From Bacillus sp. ISL-37 (GTDB lineage Bacteria; Bacillota; Bacilli; Bacillales; Cytobacillaceae): a stretch of DNA of 64,000 nucleotides. The stretch's first letter is position 1, and every line of letters begins with the position of its first letter. Below the pieces are notes generated by a model. The model was not told the DNA's origin and did not search any database. It saw only the letters and a program-made list of their open reading frames with translations. The translations under genes and the position numbers were made by a program. Shown here in pieces: positions 16,597 through 25,757 of this stretch. The DNA lies in contig NZ_JAGGQL010000003.1 in the NCBI RefSeq assembly GCF_018613315.1, positions 1 to 64,000 on the forward strand, read 5' to 3'.

Positions 16597-17358
16597 TTAA
16601 AAAGAGTACGACTCTCCGTCCTCTGGAACAAAAACACTTGCAGAGATTCCTTTTTCATTAATAAAGTTTTTTAGTTCTCTTCTCGATAAAGTCCAGTGGT
16701 TGACAGCTTCCATATGGCTGGTAATGATTTTTGCAGCAGGGGCTGCTTTTTGGACTTCATACACATCATCTTTGCTCATGACGAGGGATCCTCCTTCGAG
16801 GAACTGATTGTCTCCCGCATTCACTACAATAACCTCTGGATTGTGTGTTTCAATGGCTTCTTGAACGCCTTCATACCAAACTGTATCTCCCGCAACATAT
16901 AAGGTTTTCTCTGTGTGGTGTTTAAAGACAACCCCACACACGAGGCCGGCCATTTTCAATATTTCCCCTCTGCCATGCTCGCCTTTTGTCTTAATTAGCT
17001 GGATGTCTTCAAAAACTGTATCTTCCTGCAAAACTTCTACATTTTGAAAACCATCATTTTTGACTGCAGTGGCATCTTCCTCATTTTGTACGAACATTTT
17101 AAGATCCTTCGGAAGTGCCTCTTTGGCAGCTTCATCATAGTGGTCGAGGTGTAAATGAGTTACAATGACAGCATCTACATTATCGATAATCTCGTCAATG
17201 GAGGAAGGCAGGCTGACTAAGGGATTATTTTGATCCTGTCTTAATGAATTTGGGAAAGGAGGATAAGTGCCCTTTTCCGCCAAAAATGGATCAACTAAAA
17301 ATTTCTTTCCCGCGTATTGCACAACTAATGTTGCGTTTCGAATTTGTTGTATATTCAT
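16597..17358 (-). CDS. MBL-fold metallo-hydrolase (UlaG/COG2220-like)
   Basis: ATG 17358 follows AAGGAG with good spacing, whereas the ORF from 17388 has none; 253 residues. Zinc-binding THLHLDHYD (the HxHxDH motif), VAGDTVWYEG and a late ITSHMEAVNH match the COG2220 branch of metallo-beta-lactamase-fold hydrolases. Cytosolic. It is divergent from an Lrp/AsnC-type regulator about 120 bases away, which is probably its controller. Substrate unknown. Confidence 0.8.
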   Translation of the reverse strand: MNIQQIRNATLVVQYAGKKFLVDPFLAEKGTYPPFPNSLRQDQNNPLVSLPSSIDEIIDNVDAVIVTHLHLDHYDEAAKEALPKDLKMFVQNEEDATAVKNDGFQNVEVLQEDTVFEDIQLIKTKGEHGRGEILKMAGLVCGVVFKHHTEKTLYVAGDTVWYEGVQEAIETHNPEVIVVNAGDNQFLEGGSLVMSKDDVYEVQKAAPAAKIITSHMEAVNHWTLSRRELKNFINEKGISASVFVPEDGESYSF

Positions 17359-17476
17359 ATTCTTTAACTCCTTTTCTATAATGTACATATAGTTTATAAT
17401 AAGACCGCTTTTGACTTACATAGTTTAATTCAAGTCTTTTAGCCGTTTCACTTGAATATTGAAAGGATTTGATAAA

Positions 17477-17890
17477 ATGCTGGACTCCACAGATTTGCAA
17501 ATTATAGATGAACTCACCAAAAACAGCCGGATTACAATGAAGGAATTAGGCGAGAAAGTACATTTGACTGGCCAGGCTGCATCAGCCAGAGTGGCGAAGC
17601 TTGAAGAACAAGGGATTATTGAAGGATACACCATTAATGTGAATCAAATGAAAATGGGGTATGCAGTTCACGCAATCATTCATATTTTTACGAAAACGAC
17701 GAATCATCAACCATATCTTTCATTCTTGAAGAAACAAAATGCATTCGTTATGAACAACTATAAAGTCAGTGGAGAAAGTTGTTACCTTTTGGAATGCAGA
17801 TTTCCCTCCAATGAATTATTAGATGAATTTTTAACTAACTTGAGCAATTATGTGAGTTATAAATTATCAATTGTTATAAATAAGTATTAA
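17477..17890 (+). CDS. Lrp/AsnC-family transcriptional regulator
   Basis: ATG 17477 (AAGGATTTGATAAA upstream) gives 137 residues. The N-terminal winged helix (DLQIIDELTKNSRITMKELG...VHLTGQAASARVAKLEEQGII) is followed by a RAM-type effector domain. Divergent from the MBL hydrolase, so local control is likely. Lrp proteins usually respond to amino acids; the ligand here is unknown. Confidence 0.85.
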   Translation: MLDSTDLQIIDELTKNSRITMKELGEKVHLTGQAASARVAKLEEQGIIEGYTINVNQMKMGYAVHAIIHIFTKTTNHQPYLSFLKKQNAFVMNNYKVSGESCYLLECRFPSNELLDEFLTNLSNYVSYKLSIVINKY

Positions 17891-17925
17891 AAGTGCTGGA
17901 GACCTTGTCTCAAAGCACTTTTTTA
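17889..17925 (+). terminator. Rho-independent terminator of the Lrp gene
   Basis: AAAAGTGCT and AAGCACTTTTTT enclose GGAGACCTTGTCTC, itself able to pair. Confidence 0.8.
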
Positions 17926-18069
17926 GTTGGTTTTTAATATAGGTTTATTGAATGAAAATATTTGAACAATTATAACAATGAAGTTGAAGTATTTGGTATA
18001 ATTTGTTAGAAGAATTCAAGCTGGATTTAACTTGAAGAAAACAACTGATGACAACGAATGGAGGACTAC

Positions 18070-18246
18070 ATGAAGGCGTCAGCAAAGGTAAAGACAGTTA
18101 TATTTATAGGGATTTCATTGGTTGTAGTATCGCTATTAGATGTTCTTACAATGAATACCCTTCTACAAGGGAATAATTATATCTTCCTTTTTTTAATAAG
18201 TGTCGTCTTTTTTATTAGAGCTATAATTCTTTATCGGAATGAATAA
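18070..18246 (+). CDS. Small membrane protein (58 aa)
   Basis: The in-frame ATG 18058 overlaps the GGAGG, so ATG 18070 is the real start. Two hydrophobic helices (VKTVIFIGISLVVVSLLDVL; YIFLFLISVVFFIRAII). No family recognised. Confidence 0.6.
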   Translation: MKASAKVKTVIFIGISLVVVSLLDVLTMNTLLQGNNYIFLFLISVVFFIRAIILYRNE

Positions 18247-18334
18247 GTATAGGGTTGATCTTTACTGACTAAGCGGATTAATTTGATATGAAATAGAGTA
18301 AGGATATCCATGGAAATTCAATATGGAGGGGAAT

Positions 18335-18913
18335 ATGAAAAAAACGAGGATCATAGCCATAAGTCTTTTGGCAGCCTTAGGCATAATTCTTTGGATTTAT
18401 ACATCTGAGTTTGAATTCGGAAAATACGATGATTTTCAAGAGGCGATTCAAAAAGGAATTCCGTATGAAGTGAATAATATTATCCATACAGAAGAACAGG
18501 GTGGAATTACAGTTGTTATGTACACGGCCGACCCTGATGAAAAAGACTTTCCTTCAGCAGATTGGGAAGCTCTTGCCGTAGCATTCTTTACAGGCAGTGA
18601 CGAAAATGGCTGGGAGAGTAGAGGCGGTCATGGATGGTCTCATTACGATAACGATAATATGACGCTTTATATTGAACCTTTTCATGACTTTGATAGACAA
18701 GGCAATGCACTTCATGATCTTTACGTGGTGTTCGGGGAAGTTCACAATCCTGAAATTATAAAAGTCGAAACAAAAGGACATTTTGATGAGTCATTTGAAG
18801 AGACTGAAATCATTGAGCATGAAGGAAAACGATATTATTTTCGTACCGGACGAGAGCCTATCGTCAGAGGACTCTCTGAAAGTGGAGAAGTTATCGATAG
18901 ACAAGGTGGTTAA
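18335..18913 (+). CDS. Hypothetical membrane-anchored protein
   Basis: ATG 18335 follows GGAGGGG; 192 residues. Residues 4-21 form an N-terminal anchor (RIIAISLLAALGIILWIY), followed by an exported domain rich in Asp, His and aromatics (ESRGGHGWSHYDNDNMTLYI; EPFHDFDRQGNALHDLYVVF). No Cys or lipobox. Unrecognised. Confidence 0.6.
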   Translation: MKKTRIIAISLLAALGIILWIYTSEFEFGKYDDFQEAIQKGIPYEVNNIIHTEEQGGITVVMYTADPDEKDFPSADWEALAVAFFTGSDENGWESRGGHGWSHYDNDNMTLYIEPFHDFDRQGNALHDLYVVFGEVHNPEIIKVETKGHFDESFEETEIIEHEGKRYYFRTGREPIVRGLSESGEVIDRQGG

Positions 18914-19051
18914 TATAACACTGCACCATAGGCCAAAACTGAGGGAATGTCGTTCATCCAGGGATACAAGATAGAGAGTTTCGATAAATGAAAGGATTCA
19001 AAGCATTTGAACTATAGATAGTAATTATTAACTAAAAGGGGATTGAATAAA

Positions 19052-19180
19052 ATGGAAATGGGAAATGAGATGTTTATACAAGGTACAATAGGTGTTTTTG
19101 CGATTATTGGGTTTATCACTGTTGTGGTCGTTACATTTAGAGTTATTGATGGTCTTTTCCAAAGTTCCAAAGGTGAATAA
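19052..19180 (+). CDS. Small single-pass membrane protein (42 aa)
   Basis: ATG 19052 has AAAAGGGGATTGAATAAA upstream. The product has a short polar start (MEMGNEMFIQGT), one helix (IGVFAIIGFITVVVVTF) and a polar end (RVIDGLFQSSKGE). No family recognised; it belongs to the run of tiny membrane genes at 18-28 kb. Confidence 0.5.
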   Translation: MEMGNEMFIQGTIGVFAIIGFITVVVVTFRVIDGLFQSSKGE

Positions 19181-19222
19181 TCAATAAAGCTTGAGGCTAA
19201 AAAGAAGAGCTGATAAATAGAT

Positions 19223-19299
19223 GGGTGTGCTGATCCATGAAGGATTAACGCATTTTTTGTTTAACTCCTTATGCAACTAGGGGGGCAGGATAGCATCAG
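19223..19299 (+). repeat. Dispersed hairpin-plus-tail element, copy 5
   Basis: GGGTGTGCTGATCCATGAAGG then ATTAACGCATTTTTTG; tail TTTAACTCCTTATGCAACTA then GGGGGGCAGGATAGCATCAG. Confidence 0.7.
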
Positions 19300-19344
19300 T
19301 AAACGGATAATGAATTAGGTGATTTATAAAGTCCGAGGTGAATA

Positions 19345-19662
19345 ATGGATAATAAAGCTGAAAAATCTAATGTTGGATATACGCTTTTTAAATCAACAGG
19401 AGTACAACACAAGTTTTCTCATATAGATTTAGAGAAACGACAAGCAATCGGTATTGTTACATACAAAGAAAAAACTTATATGACCGTCTATGTTGACCTG
19501 AAAACAGATACTGTACAAGTCCAAGGAGATGTGGATGATTTGGGAGATTTAAGTATGGATAGACATTCTTATGTAGACATGTTTAAACATCAGGCTAGAT
19601 TTTTAATTGAAAACAATATTACTAATCCAAAAGAATATTATGATGATTTGATAGGAGATTAA
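19345..19662 (+). CDS. Hypothetical cytosolic protein
   Basis: 105 residues with GAGGTGAATA before the ATG. Soluble and acidic, with no membrane segment and no Cys. The central part (QAIGIVTYKEKTYMTVYVDL then KTDTVQVQGDVDDLGDLSMD) looks like a beta meander followed by helices. It lies between a full repeat copy and a tail-only copy. No family recognised. Confidence 0.55.
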   Translation: MDNKAEKSNVGYTLFKSTGVQHKFSHIDLEKRQAIGIVTYKEKTYMTVYVDLKTDTVQVQGDVDDLGDLSMDRHSYVDMFKHQARFLIENNITNPKEYYDDLIGD

Positions 19663-19700
19663 TTTTCAGAGGGTGTAAAAATGCTTTGTGAGTTGCGATA

Positions 19701-19740
19701 ACCATATGCTTATTGAAGTAAAGGGACAGTTTAGTAGAAG
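19701..19740 (+). repeat. Tail-only copy of the dispersed element
   Basis: ATGCTTATTGAAGTAAAGGG then ACAGTTTAGTAGAAG matches the tail. Confidence 0.5.
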
Positions 19741-19788
19741 AACGGATCTAAAAATACCTTGGTTTGAACCCAATAAGGGGGTAATTAG

Positions 19789-20172
19789 ATGAAAAAGGTT
19801 GGATTTATACTAAGTATAGCAATAGTTATTATAGCTGTGTTCATATTTGTAAATAAATTATTCTATCCCTCTCTTCCAATAGAGAATTTATCAGCAAAAG
19901 AAGCAATTGAAAAACTAAAAGAATCGGAAAGTAAAATAGCAGAAATTGCAGTAGAAGGCGATTCTATTTGGTATATCACAAGTAGTGAGAACAAGGGTAT
20001 ATCGATTGCTGATGAAAATATAAAACAAATGATTGGTTCAAATGGATGGGAATTTAAAGAAAAAGATGGTGCTGGTCTGTTCTTTGAAAAAGACGGAAGG
20101 AGATTAATTGTTACCACTCAAATATGGACAGGGAATTATGTTCTCGTTAAAATCCCAGGTAATTTTAAATAA
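19789..20172 (+). CDS. Small membrane-anchored hypothetical protein
   Basis: AAGGGGGT precedes the ATG; 127 residues. N-terminal anchor (VGFILSIAIVIIAVFIFVNK) then an exported alpha/beta domain. The C-terminal IKQMIGSNGWEFKEKDGAGL stretch is followed by FFEKDGRRLIVTTQIWT, compatible with a small secreted domain. Unrecognised. Confidence 0.6.
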   Translation: MKKVGFILSIAIVIIAVFIFVNKLFYPSLPIENLSAKEAIEKLKESESKIAEIAVEGDSIWYITSSENKGISIADENIKQMIGSNGWEFKEKDGAGLFFEKDGRRLIVTTQIWTGNYVLVKIPGNFK

Positions 20173-20199
20173 TCTTGAGAGGTTTTTTAATGAACTATA

Positions 20200-20286
20200 G
20201 GGTGCGTGTGCGTTAATCCAGGGGAGGATTAACCGCCTTTTGTTGAATTCCTTATTGAACAAACGAAGCAGGTTAGCATAAGAAAG
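20200..20286 (+). repeat. Dispersed hairpin-plus-tail element, copy 6
   Basis: Perfect arms GCGTTAATCC and GGATTAACCGCC then TTTTG. The tail TTGAATTCCTTATTGAACAA then ACGAAGCAGGTTAGCATAAG is closest to the consensus. Confidence 0.8.
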
Positions 20287-20324
20287 ATTGATTAAATAAA
20301 CCCTATTTGTTAGGGAGTGATAAA

Positions 20325-20498
20325 ATGGGTAGATATATTATCGGCATTGTAATGATAATTGCAGGTATCGTGCTTTTAATGATTACTCAGGATAGGAACT
20401 TTAAAGAAGTCGAAGAGTCTATTGTTATAGCATATTCCTTTCTATTTTTCGGTTATATATATATCGTTTATAAATTAATACGTAAGCGAAAGCAATAA
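20325..20498 (+). CDS. Small membrane protein (57 aa)
   Basis: ATG 20325 follows AGGGAGTGATAAA, better than TTG 20307. Two helices (YIIGIVMIIAGIVLLMIT; ESIVIAYSFLFFGYIYIVYK) and a basic C-terminus. Unrecognised. Confidence 0.55.
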   Translation: MGRYIIGIVMIIAGIVLLMITQDRNFKEVEESIVIAYSFLFFGYIYIVYKLIRKRKQ

Positions 20499-20499
20499 A

Positions 20500-20535
20500 T
20501 CCTTATTCAACATAAGAAGCAGGTTAGCATAAGAT
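20500..20535 (+). repeat. Tail-only copy of the dispersed element
   Basis: TCCTTATTCAACATAAGAAG then CAGGTTAGCATAAG. Confidence 0.55.
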
Positions 20536-20724
20536 GGATTCTGGCTTGATATAAGAAATACTAATAAAAGATTCCAATTTGTTATAGGAAAAAGATTTCA
20601 TTGTCTATATCGGTGCAGGTTAATTTTAATGATTAGATATGGTTATAACTTTCGATAAAATTAATCGAATTTTTAAATCACTATAAACGTGATAGGCTTA
20701 AAATGAATGGGAAGGAGAGATAAA

Positions 20725-21690
20725 ATGAAAGCAATAATTCAAAATGAATTTGGTGATGCTAGTGTCCTTACATACACAGATATTGCTTTGCCGAAAATAG
20801 GCGAAAATGAAGTTTTAATAAAAGTGGCTTATACGAGTGTTAACTATGCAGATATTAAACAACGTAAAGGAAATAAAGGTAAAGGTAATTTTCCTTTAAC
20901 ACTTGGATTGGATGTTGCGGGGACAATTGAAGAGGTCTCTCCTAAATCAAACTTCTCAAAAGGAGAAAGGGTTATAGCTTTCCCAAAAGCTGGCGCCTAT
21001 GCAGAATATGTAGTAGCAAATGAGCAATTAATATTTAAAATTCCAGAAAGTCTATCATTTGAACAAGCTGCAACAATGCCAACGGTTTCGATTTTATCTT
21101 ATGTACTTCTTTATGAAATTGGGCAAGTTCAAAAAACAGATACTATTGTTATTCATAGTGCCGCTGGTGGCGTAGGCTCTATGCTTGTGCAATTAGCAAA
21201 ATTAGTTGGTGTTCAAAAAGTTATAGGTACCGTTGGGAATCTAGATAAAGAAAATTATGTGAAAACATTAGGGGCTAATATCGTATGTACCTATGATACA
21301 TTTGTAGAGAAAGGGTTAAAGGAAACAAATAATTTGGGAGCAAATATTATCTTTGATTCTGTTGCTGGTGATGTCTCTAGTAAGAGCTTAGAATGTTTAG
21401 CGTTGTATGGGACACTTGTTCAATATGGCAATAGTAGTGGAAAAACTGGTGCTTTTAAAACGAGCGATCTCCATAGTAGTTGTAGAAATATTAGAGGTTT
21501 TAGCTTAGGGACAACGAGAAAACATTATCCAGAGAGATTAGCTCCTGTCGCAGAAAAAGTTTTAGAACTATTTGCCTCAAAGGTAGTAACTCTTCCTATA
21601 GCACACGTATTCAATTTATGTGATGTAGCACTTGCTCATAAATTAGTTGAAAGCCGTAATTATGAAGGTAAAGTGTTAATTAAAGTTTAA
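20725..21690 (+). CDS. Quinone oxidoreductase-like MDR-family NADPH-dependent reductase
   Basis: ATG 20725 with GGGAAGGAGAGA upstream; 321 residues. The N-terminal GroES-like half (MKAIIQNEFGDASVLTY..., TLGLDVAGTIEEVS) is followed by the Rossmann fold IHSAAGGVGSMLVQLAKLVG. There are no zinc-ligand cysteines of classical alcohol dehydrogenases, so it belongs with zinc-independent quinone/enone reductases. It is the largest protein in the repeat-rich 19-28 kb stretch and stands alone. The physiological electron acceptor is unknown. Confidence 0.85.
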   Translation: MKAIIQNEFGDASVLTYTDIALPKIGENEVLIKVAYTSVNYADIKQRKGNKGKGNFPLTLGLDVAGTIEEVSPKSNFSKGERVIAFPKAGAYAEYVVANEQLIFKIPESLSFEQAATMPTVSILSYVLLYEIGQVQKTDTIVIHSAAGGVGSMLVQLAKLVGVQKVIGTVGNLDKENYVKTLGANIVCTYDTFVEKGLKETNNLGANIIFDSVAGDVSSKSLECLALYGTLVQYGNSSGKTGAFKTSDLHSSCRNIRGFSLGTTRKHYPERLAPVAEKVLELFASKVVTLPIAHVFNLCDVALAHKLVESRNYEGKVLIKV

Positions 21691-21750
21691 ATAATAAAAG
21701 CTCAATTTAAGATTACTGTTATCAAGAACAACAGAAATAAATAATAGTTT

Positions 21751-21815
21751 GTGAAAGAACGCACTTAAACTATAGGGTGCGAATGTTGAACAACAATATT
21801 CGCCTTTCTTTATGG
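21751..21815 (+). repeat. Dispersed element, variant copy 7
   Basis: GTGAAAGAACGCACTTAAAC leads into TATAGGGTGCGAATGTTG, with GCGAAT and ATTCGC arms and CCTTTCTTT after. It shares the start of the family but has a different stem and lacks the tail. Confidence 0.5.
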
Positions 21816-21861
21816 AAGTAAAGAAGAGTGGTGAAGAATATAGTATAAATGGGGTGGTTTA

Positions 21862-22128
21862 ATGGACAATGAAAAATTGAGGACAATCAACAAGTTGCAA
21901 ATCACATCACTGGCTCTAACAATAATCCTTACATTTGTTCCTACAGTTGGTCACGTTGATTCTGGTAAATACTACGGTGTACCATTACAGTCTTTGTCTT
22001 TTCATGATGGAAGGGGATATGGCGCGATTGATGTCAACCTGTGGGCGCTTTTAGTGAACTTCTTTATAATCTACATTCTGTGTAAGATAGGATTAAATAT
22101 ATGGATGTCTTTTATTAAGAGAGCTTAA
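21862..22128 (+). CDS. Small membrane protein (88 aa)
   Basis: GGGGTGG lies before the ATG. Two hydrophobic segments (LQITSLALTIILTFVPTV and LWALLVNFFIIYILCKIG) flank an extracytoplasmic loop of about 35 residues with GKYYGVPLQSLSFHDGRGYG. Unrecognised. Confidence 0.6.
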   Translation: MDNEKLRTINKLQITSLALTIILTFVPTVGHVDSGKYYGVPLQSLSFHDGRGYGAIDVNLWALLVNFFIIYILCKIGLNIWMSFIKRA

Positions 22129-22344
22129 GATCGACACAATCAGGTCGGACTTAAATGAAACCAATTAATTGTTATAGAAATTCCCCATCAAATATTTGAT
22201 AAAACTTGTCCAATTTGAGGCGAGTTTTTTGCTTTTTAAATGGCCAATTACGATTCGACTCTTTCGTTTGTCGAAATTTTACGACTGCAATTTTTAGAAA
22301 ATTATGACATAATTAGAGTATCTTTCATTAAGGAGTGGTGCGGG

Positions 22345-23592
22345 TTGGCTAGTATGTTTCCTATTGAACAGGTGAGGGAGAGATTTCCTGCTTTGAGTCG
22401 TAAGGATGATGGACGACAGGTGATTTACTTTGATGGTCCTGGCGGTACGCAGATGGTGGATTTTGCGTTGGAGTCGATGTATCGGTACATAAGGAATGGA
22501 ATGGCTAATCTTCATGGGACGTTTAATACTAGCGCTGACACGGATGCATTGTTGGACGAAGCCAGGGAGGCTGTCGCTGATTTGCTCGGCTGTCAGCCGA
22601 ATGAGGTGGCGTTTGGTGCAAACATGACCACCCATGCTTTTGCTATCGCTCGGAGTTTAGCCTCTTTTATCAATGAGGGAGATGAAATTGTAGTCACAGA
22701 GCTGGACCACCGTGCCAATGTTGATCCATGGATTACCCTTGCCAGGGACCGGGGGGCCACAGTAAAGTTCATTAAACTGGATCCAGATACTTTCACTTTG
22801 AAATTAGATGGTTTGGAAGAGATTATCACGGATAAAACAAAGCTGGTGGCAACTGGTATGTCATCTAATGTAACTGGAACTGTGACGGATTTAGAACCAA
22901 TAATAAAACGGGCCAGAGAAGTCGGAGCCCTAACAGTTGTCGATGCAGTCCATGGAGTCCCGCACTTATCGATAAATGTTCAGGAACTAGGGGGTGACAT
23001 CCTCCTGTGTTCTGCTTATAAGTTTTTCGGGCCACATGTCGGTATCGCTGTTGTGAGGGAGAGTTTATTTGAAAAACTTCCTGTCTACAAGCTTAAGCCT
23101 GCACCTGTTGAGATTCCTTACAAGCTCGAAACTGGAACTCAAAATCATGAAGGCATCGCCGGGGTAATGGGAGCAATCAAATTCATTGAGGAATTGGGGT
23201 ATGGAGAAACGAGAAGGGATCGGTTGTTGTCCGGGATGCATGCAATCGATGAGTATGAAAATGAACTTGCAGCCGAAGTGGAAAACTTTTTGAGGAGCCT
23301 TCCGGAAGTGAAGCTATTTCGTGCAGCTTCGGGGCGCAGGACCCCAACCTTTGCTTTTACTATAGAAGGTCATCATTCCCGTGAGGTCACAGCATGGCTT
23401 GCGGAAAATTACAATATGTGTGTCGCAGATGGGGATTTCTACGCTTCGACGATGGCTGAGGTTCTCGATGTCTATCCAACAGGCGGTTGGGTGCGAATCG
23501 GCCTGGCACCATATAATACGATGGAAGAAATCCAGCAATTCAAAGAAGCGTTAGCAGCTTTCATTGCGCAACATCAGAAGAATGTTGTTTAG
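22345..23592 (+). CDS. Cysteine desulfurase-like class V aminotransferase (TIGR01976-type)
   Basis: TTG 22345 with AAGGAG nine bases upstream is chosen over the far upstream frame start; 415 residues. PLP fold type I: FDGPGGTQMVDFAL at the start, HGTFNTSADTD, TELDHRANVDPW, VDAVHGVPH, and the PLP-lysine in CSAYKFFGPHVG. This TIGR01976 branch is related to SufS/NifS, but the catalytic cysteine region is not obviously conserved, so sulphur transfer is not certain. It is followed 34 bases later by a LysE-type exporter, suggesting an operon for an amino-acid derivative. Confidence 0.8.
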   Translation: MASMFPIEQVRERFPALSRKDDGRQVIYFDGPGGTQMVDFALESMYRYIRNGMANLHGTFNTSADTDALLDEAREAVADLLGCQPNEVAFGANMTTHAFAIARSLASFINEGDEIVVTELDHRANVDPWITLARDRGATVKFIKLDPDTFTLKLDGLEEIITDKTKLVATGMSSNVTGTVTDLEPIIKRAREVGALTVVDAVHGVPHLSINVQELGGDILLCSAYKFFGPHVGIAVVRESLFEKLPVYKLKPAPVEIPYKLETGTQNHEGIAGVMGAIKFIEELGYGETRRDRLLSGMHAIDEYENELAAEVENFLRSLPEVKLFRAASGRRTPTFAFTIEGHHSREVTAWLAENYNMCVADGDFYASTMAEVLDVYPTGGWVRIGLAPYNTMEEIQQFKEALAAFIAQHQKNVV

Positions 23593-23626
23593 TTGAACGT
23601 TATTTTACTGTAGGGGAAGATGGTTT

Positions 23627-24262
23627 ATGTTTGGGATTAATAATTTCGAAGTGTTTCTGGTAACAGCGATCCTGCTTAATCTAACGCCTGGTACGGATAC
23701 GATGTACATCGTGAGCAGAAGTATATCGCAAGGCAGGGAAGCCGGGATTTTCTCAGCGTTTGGAATTACTTCTGGAATTGTTGTTCATACACTTCTTGCA
23801 GCTTTTGGGTTATCAGTCATATTGACGCAATCAGCATTTTTATTTCAAACCGTTAAAATTGCTGGGGCGATATATCTGGCTTATCTTGGGATTCAAATGT
23901 TAATGGCAAAGAGCAAGACAAATGAACAGAAATCCCTGCCAATCCAGAGCAATAAAAAGATCTTTTTTCAAGGCATGATCACAAATGTAACAAATCCGAA
24001 GGTGGCTTTGTTTTTCCTGGCATTTCTCCCACAATTTATTCAGACCGATGCAGGAGCTGCAAGTCCTATACCATTCATCATCCTGGGAATGACCTTCACG
24101 TTGACCGGGGGGATCTGGTGCCTGCTTACGGCCTATTTTTCCTCGATGGCAACAACAAGGCTAAGGAAAAATGCAAAAGCTGGAACAGTCTTAAACCGTT
24201 TGACCGGCATTGTTTTTATTGGAATGGGCATCCAGCTGCTGAGCACGAAAGCCACTTTATAA
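23627..24262 (+). CDS. LysE/RhtB-family amino-acid exporter
   Basis: 211 residues with about six transmembrane helices and the LysE signature near the N-terminus (LLNLTPGTDTMYIVSRSISQGREAGIFSAFGI). Typical length. It exports amino acids or analogues across the membrane; the substrate is unknown. Short spacing to the PLP enzyme upstream suggests co-transcription. Hairpin terminator follows at 24275. Confidence 0.85.
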   Translation: MFGINNFEVFLVTAILLNLTPGTDTMYIVSRSISQGREAGIFSAFGITSGIVVHTLLAAFGLSVILTQSAFLFQTVKIAGAIYLAYLGIQMLMAKSKTNEQKSLPIQSNKKIFFQGMITNVTNPKVALFFLAFLPQFIQTDAGAASPIPFIILGMTFTLTGGIWCLLTAYFSSMATTRLRKNAKAGTVLNRLTGIVFIGMGIQLLSTKATL

Positions 24263-24274
24263 AATGGAACAAAG

Positions 24275-24300
24275 GAGCCTGGATATTTCCAGGCTCTCGT
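24275..24300 (+). terminator. Hairpin terminator of the LysE gene
   Basis: GAGCCTGG and CCAGGCTC flank ATATTT. Confidence 0.7.
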
Positions 24301-24512
24301 TTGTGTATTTTTAGAAACTTTTCTATCATCTTAACCGTATAAAAAATAGTACATATTTTATTGTGGGTGATAAGAATGTTGGCACAGAGAAACTCTCATA
24401 TTTTAATCCCATACAAAAATGGTAGAGAATCGATATAAAATTTTGGGCTAGGTAAACCAGCGTAAGTTTTGGCATGTGAAACAGGTATTTATAATATGGG
24501 GGATAGAGACGC

Positions 24513-24653
24513 ATGAATAAGGAAAACAAAGATCATAGTAAAAACACTGAAGATGGTTGGAACAGAACCTTTTTTGGAAGTCCAACAATTGGCGGTTTTG
24601 TTGTTATAGGCATTATAATAGCGTTTATTTTGTATAACATCATTTTTAACTAG
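24513..24653 (+). CDS. Small membrane protein (46 aa)
   Basis: ATG 24513 follows GGGGGAT. A charged start (MNKENKDHSKNTEDGWNRTF) precedes one helix (GGFVVIGIIIAFILYNIIF). No family is recognised. Confidence 0.5.
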   Translation: MNKENKDHSKNTEDGWNRTFFGSPTIGGFVVIGIIIAFILYNIIFN

Positions 24654-24705
24654 TGTGTGAATTGATGCTGTCTTCACCAACAATAGGTTGTGCACTAGAA
24701 GGGAG

Positions 24706-25020
24706 TTAGTATTTTTTATATCTGATATATTCAAAGTTTGAGGTGGGGACCTGTTTTAAAATCTTACCATCTTCATCCCTGTGAATCTCATACTCCCGGT
24801 GAGTTTCAACGATATAACCATCCACTTCTTTGTCTTTATCTTTCTCATGTACATATTCAAATTCAGGTATGATTGTTTCGAGAATATCATCAGTTGTGCC
24901 AATTCTGGCATTTGTCTCTAAAGACTCTTTATCAGAGTATTTCTGGGATATTTGTGGACTATTATAGACCAAGTAAATACAGAGTAACAGTAGACCTGAT
25001 AAGGCGATTATTCGTTTCAA
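24706..25020 (-). CDS. Hypothetical membrane-anchored protein
   Basis: TTG 25020 sits just after AAGGAGCTTATAATA, so the upstream ATG 25050 is not needed; 104 residues. N-terminal anchor (RIIALSGLLLLCIYLVYN) then a charged exported domain ending SNFEYIRYKKY. No family recognised. Confidence 0.55.
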   Translation of the reverse strand: MKRIIALSGLLLLCIYLVYNSPQISQKYSDKESLETNARIGTTDDILETIIPEFEYVHEKDKDKEVDGYIVETHREYEIHRDEDGKILKQVPTSNFEYIRYKKY

Positions 25021-25160
25021 TATTATAAGCTCCTTTTGTTGAGGTTTCATTTAATCCATATGCCTGTCCATTGATTTATATAACTATGTAGTGATTAGTA
25101 CCAAAAAAGTACGTAACGTTTTTTGAAAAATATAAGTGGTTTTCTTTTGGGGGGATCTTT

Positions 25161-25361
25161 GTGTCAAAGTATGTTAGCGTTTTTTTCTTAACTCTAATGC
25201 TAAGTCTTATTCTCTTCTTTATATTTGCTTCATTCTTTATGGGTGGTGGCGATCCAGCAGAAGAGATGGTATTAACGTTAGGAACAATAATTGTCATTCT
25301 TCTATCATTTCTAATAACACAGACCTTCTATTTAATCGAATTGGTCAAGAAGAAACGGTGA
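25161..25361 (+). CDS. Small membrane protein (66 aa)
   Basis: GTG start with TTGGGGGGATC upstream. Two helices (VSVFFLTLMLSLILFFIFAS and MVLTLGTIIVILLSFLIT) with GGGDPAEE between them and a basic end. Unrecognised. Confidence 0.55.
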   Translation: MSKYVSVFFLTLMLSLILFFIFASFFMGGGDPAEEMVLTLGTIIVILLSFLITQTFYLIELVKKKR

Positions 25362-25467
25362 CTCTCCTTTTTAATAAATGGCTGCATAGAGCCATGAAGG
25401 AATTACAACCTTCATCGTTAACTTATTGAATCAACAAGGAGAAAGAATTACGAAGAGGTGAATAAAA

Positions 25468-25677
25468 TTGTTTATTGGCCGTGCTTTATATTTATTAGGA
25501 ATGGCTTTTGTTTTCTTTAGTGTATTGGGTGTTATTATGATTCCTTTATCAGATGGTGGTGGAGATATAGCACTTCCGATATTTGCTTTGCTGAATGGAT
25601 TAATTGCAATGGGTGTAGGAGAAATTGTTATTGACTTAAATCATCGGCAGAGGGTTGAAAAGATGAACAAAGAATAA
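25468..25677 (+). CDS. Small membrane protein (69 aa)
   Basis: TTG start with GAAGAGGTG upstream. Two helices (ALYLLGMAFVFFSVLGVIMI; LPIFALLNGLIAMGVGEIVI) and a charged C-terminus. Unrecognised. Confidence 0.55.
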   Translation: MFIGRALYLLGMAFVFFSVLGVIMIPLSDGGGDIALPIFALLNGLIAMGVGEIVIDLNHRQRVEKMNKE

Positions 25678-25757
25678 GGACTGGTTGATCACTGTGATGC
25701 AGTTGTGCATAAAAAGTTGAAGTCGAATTGAAAATATAAGATTTGGAGGTACATATG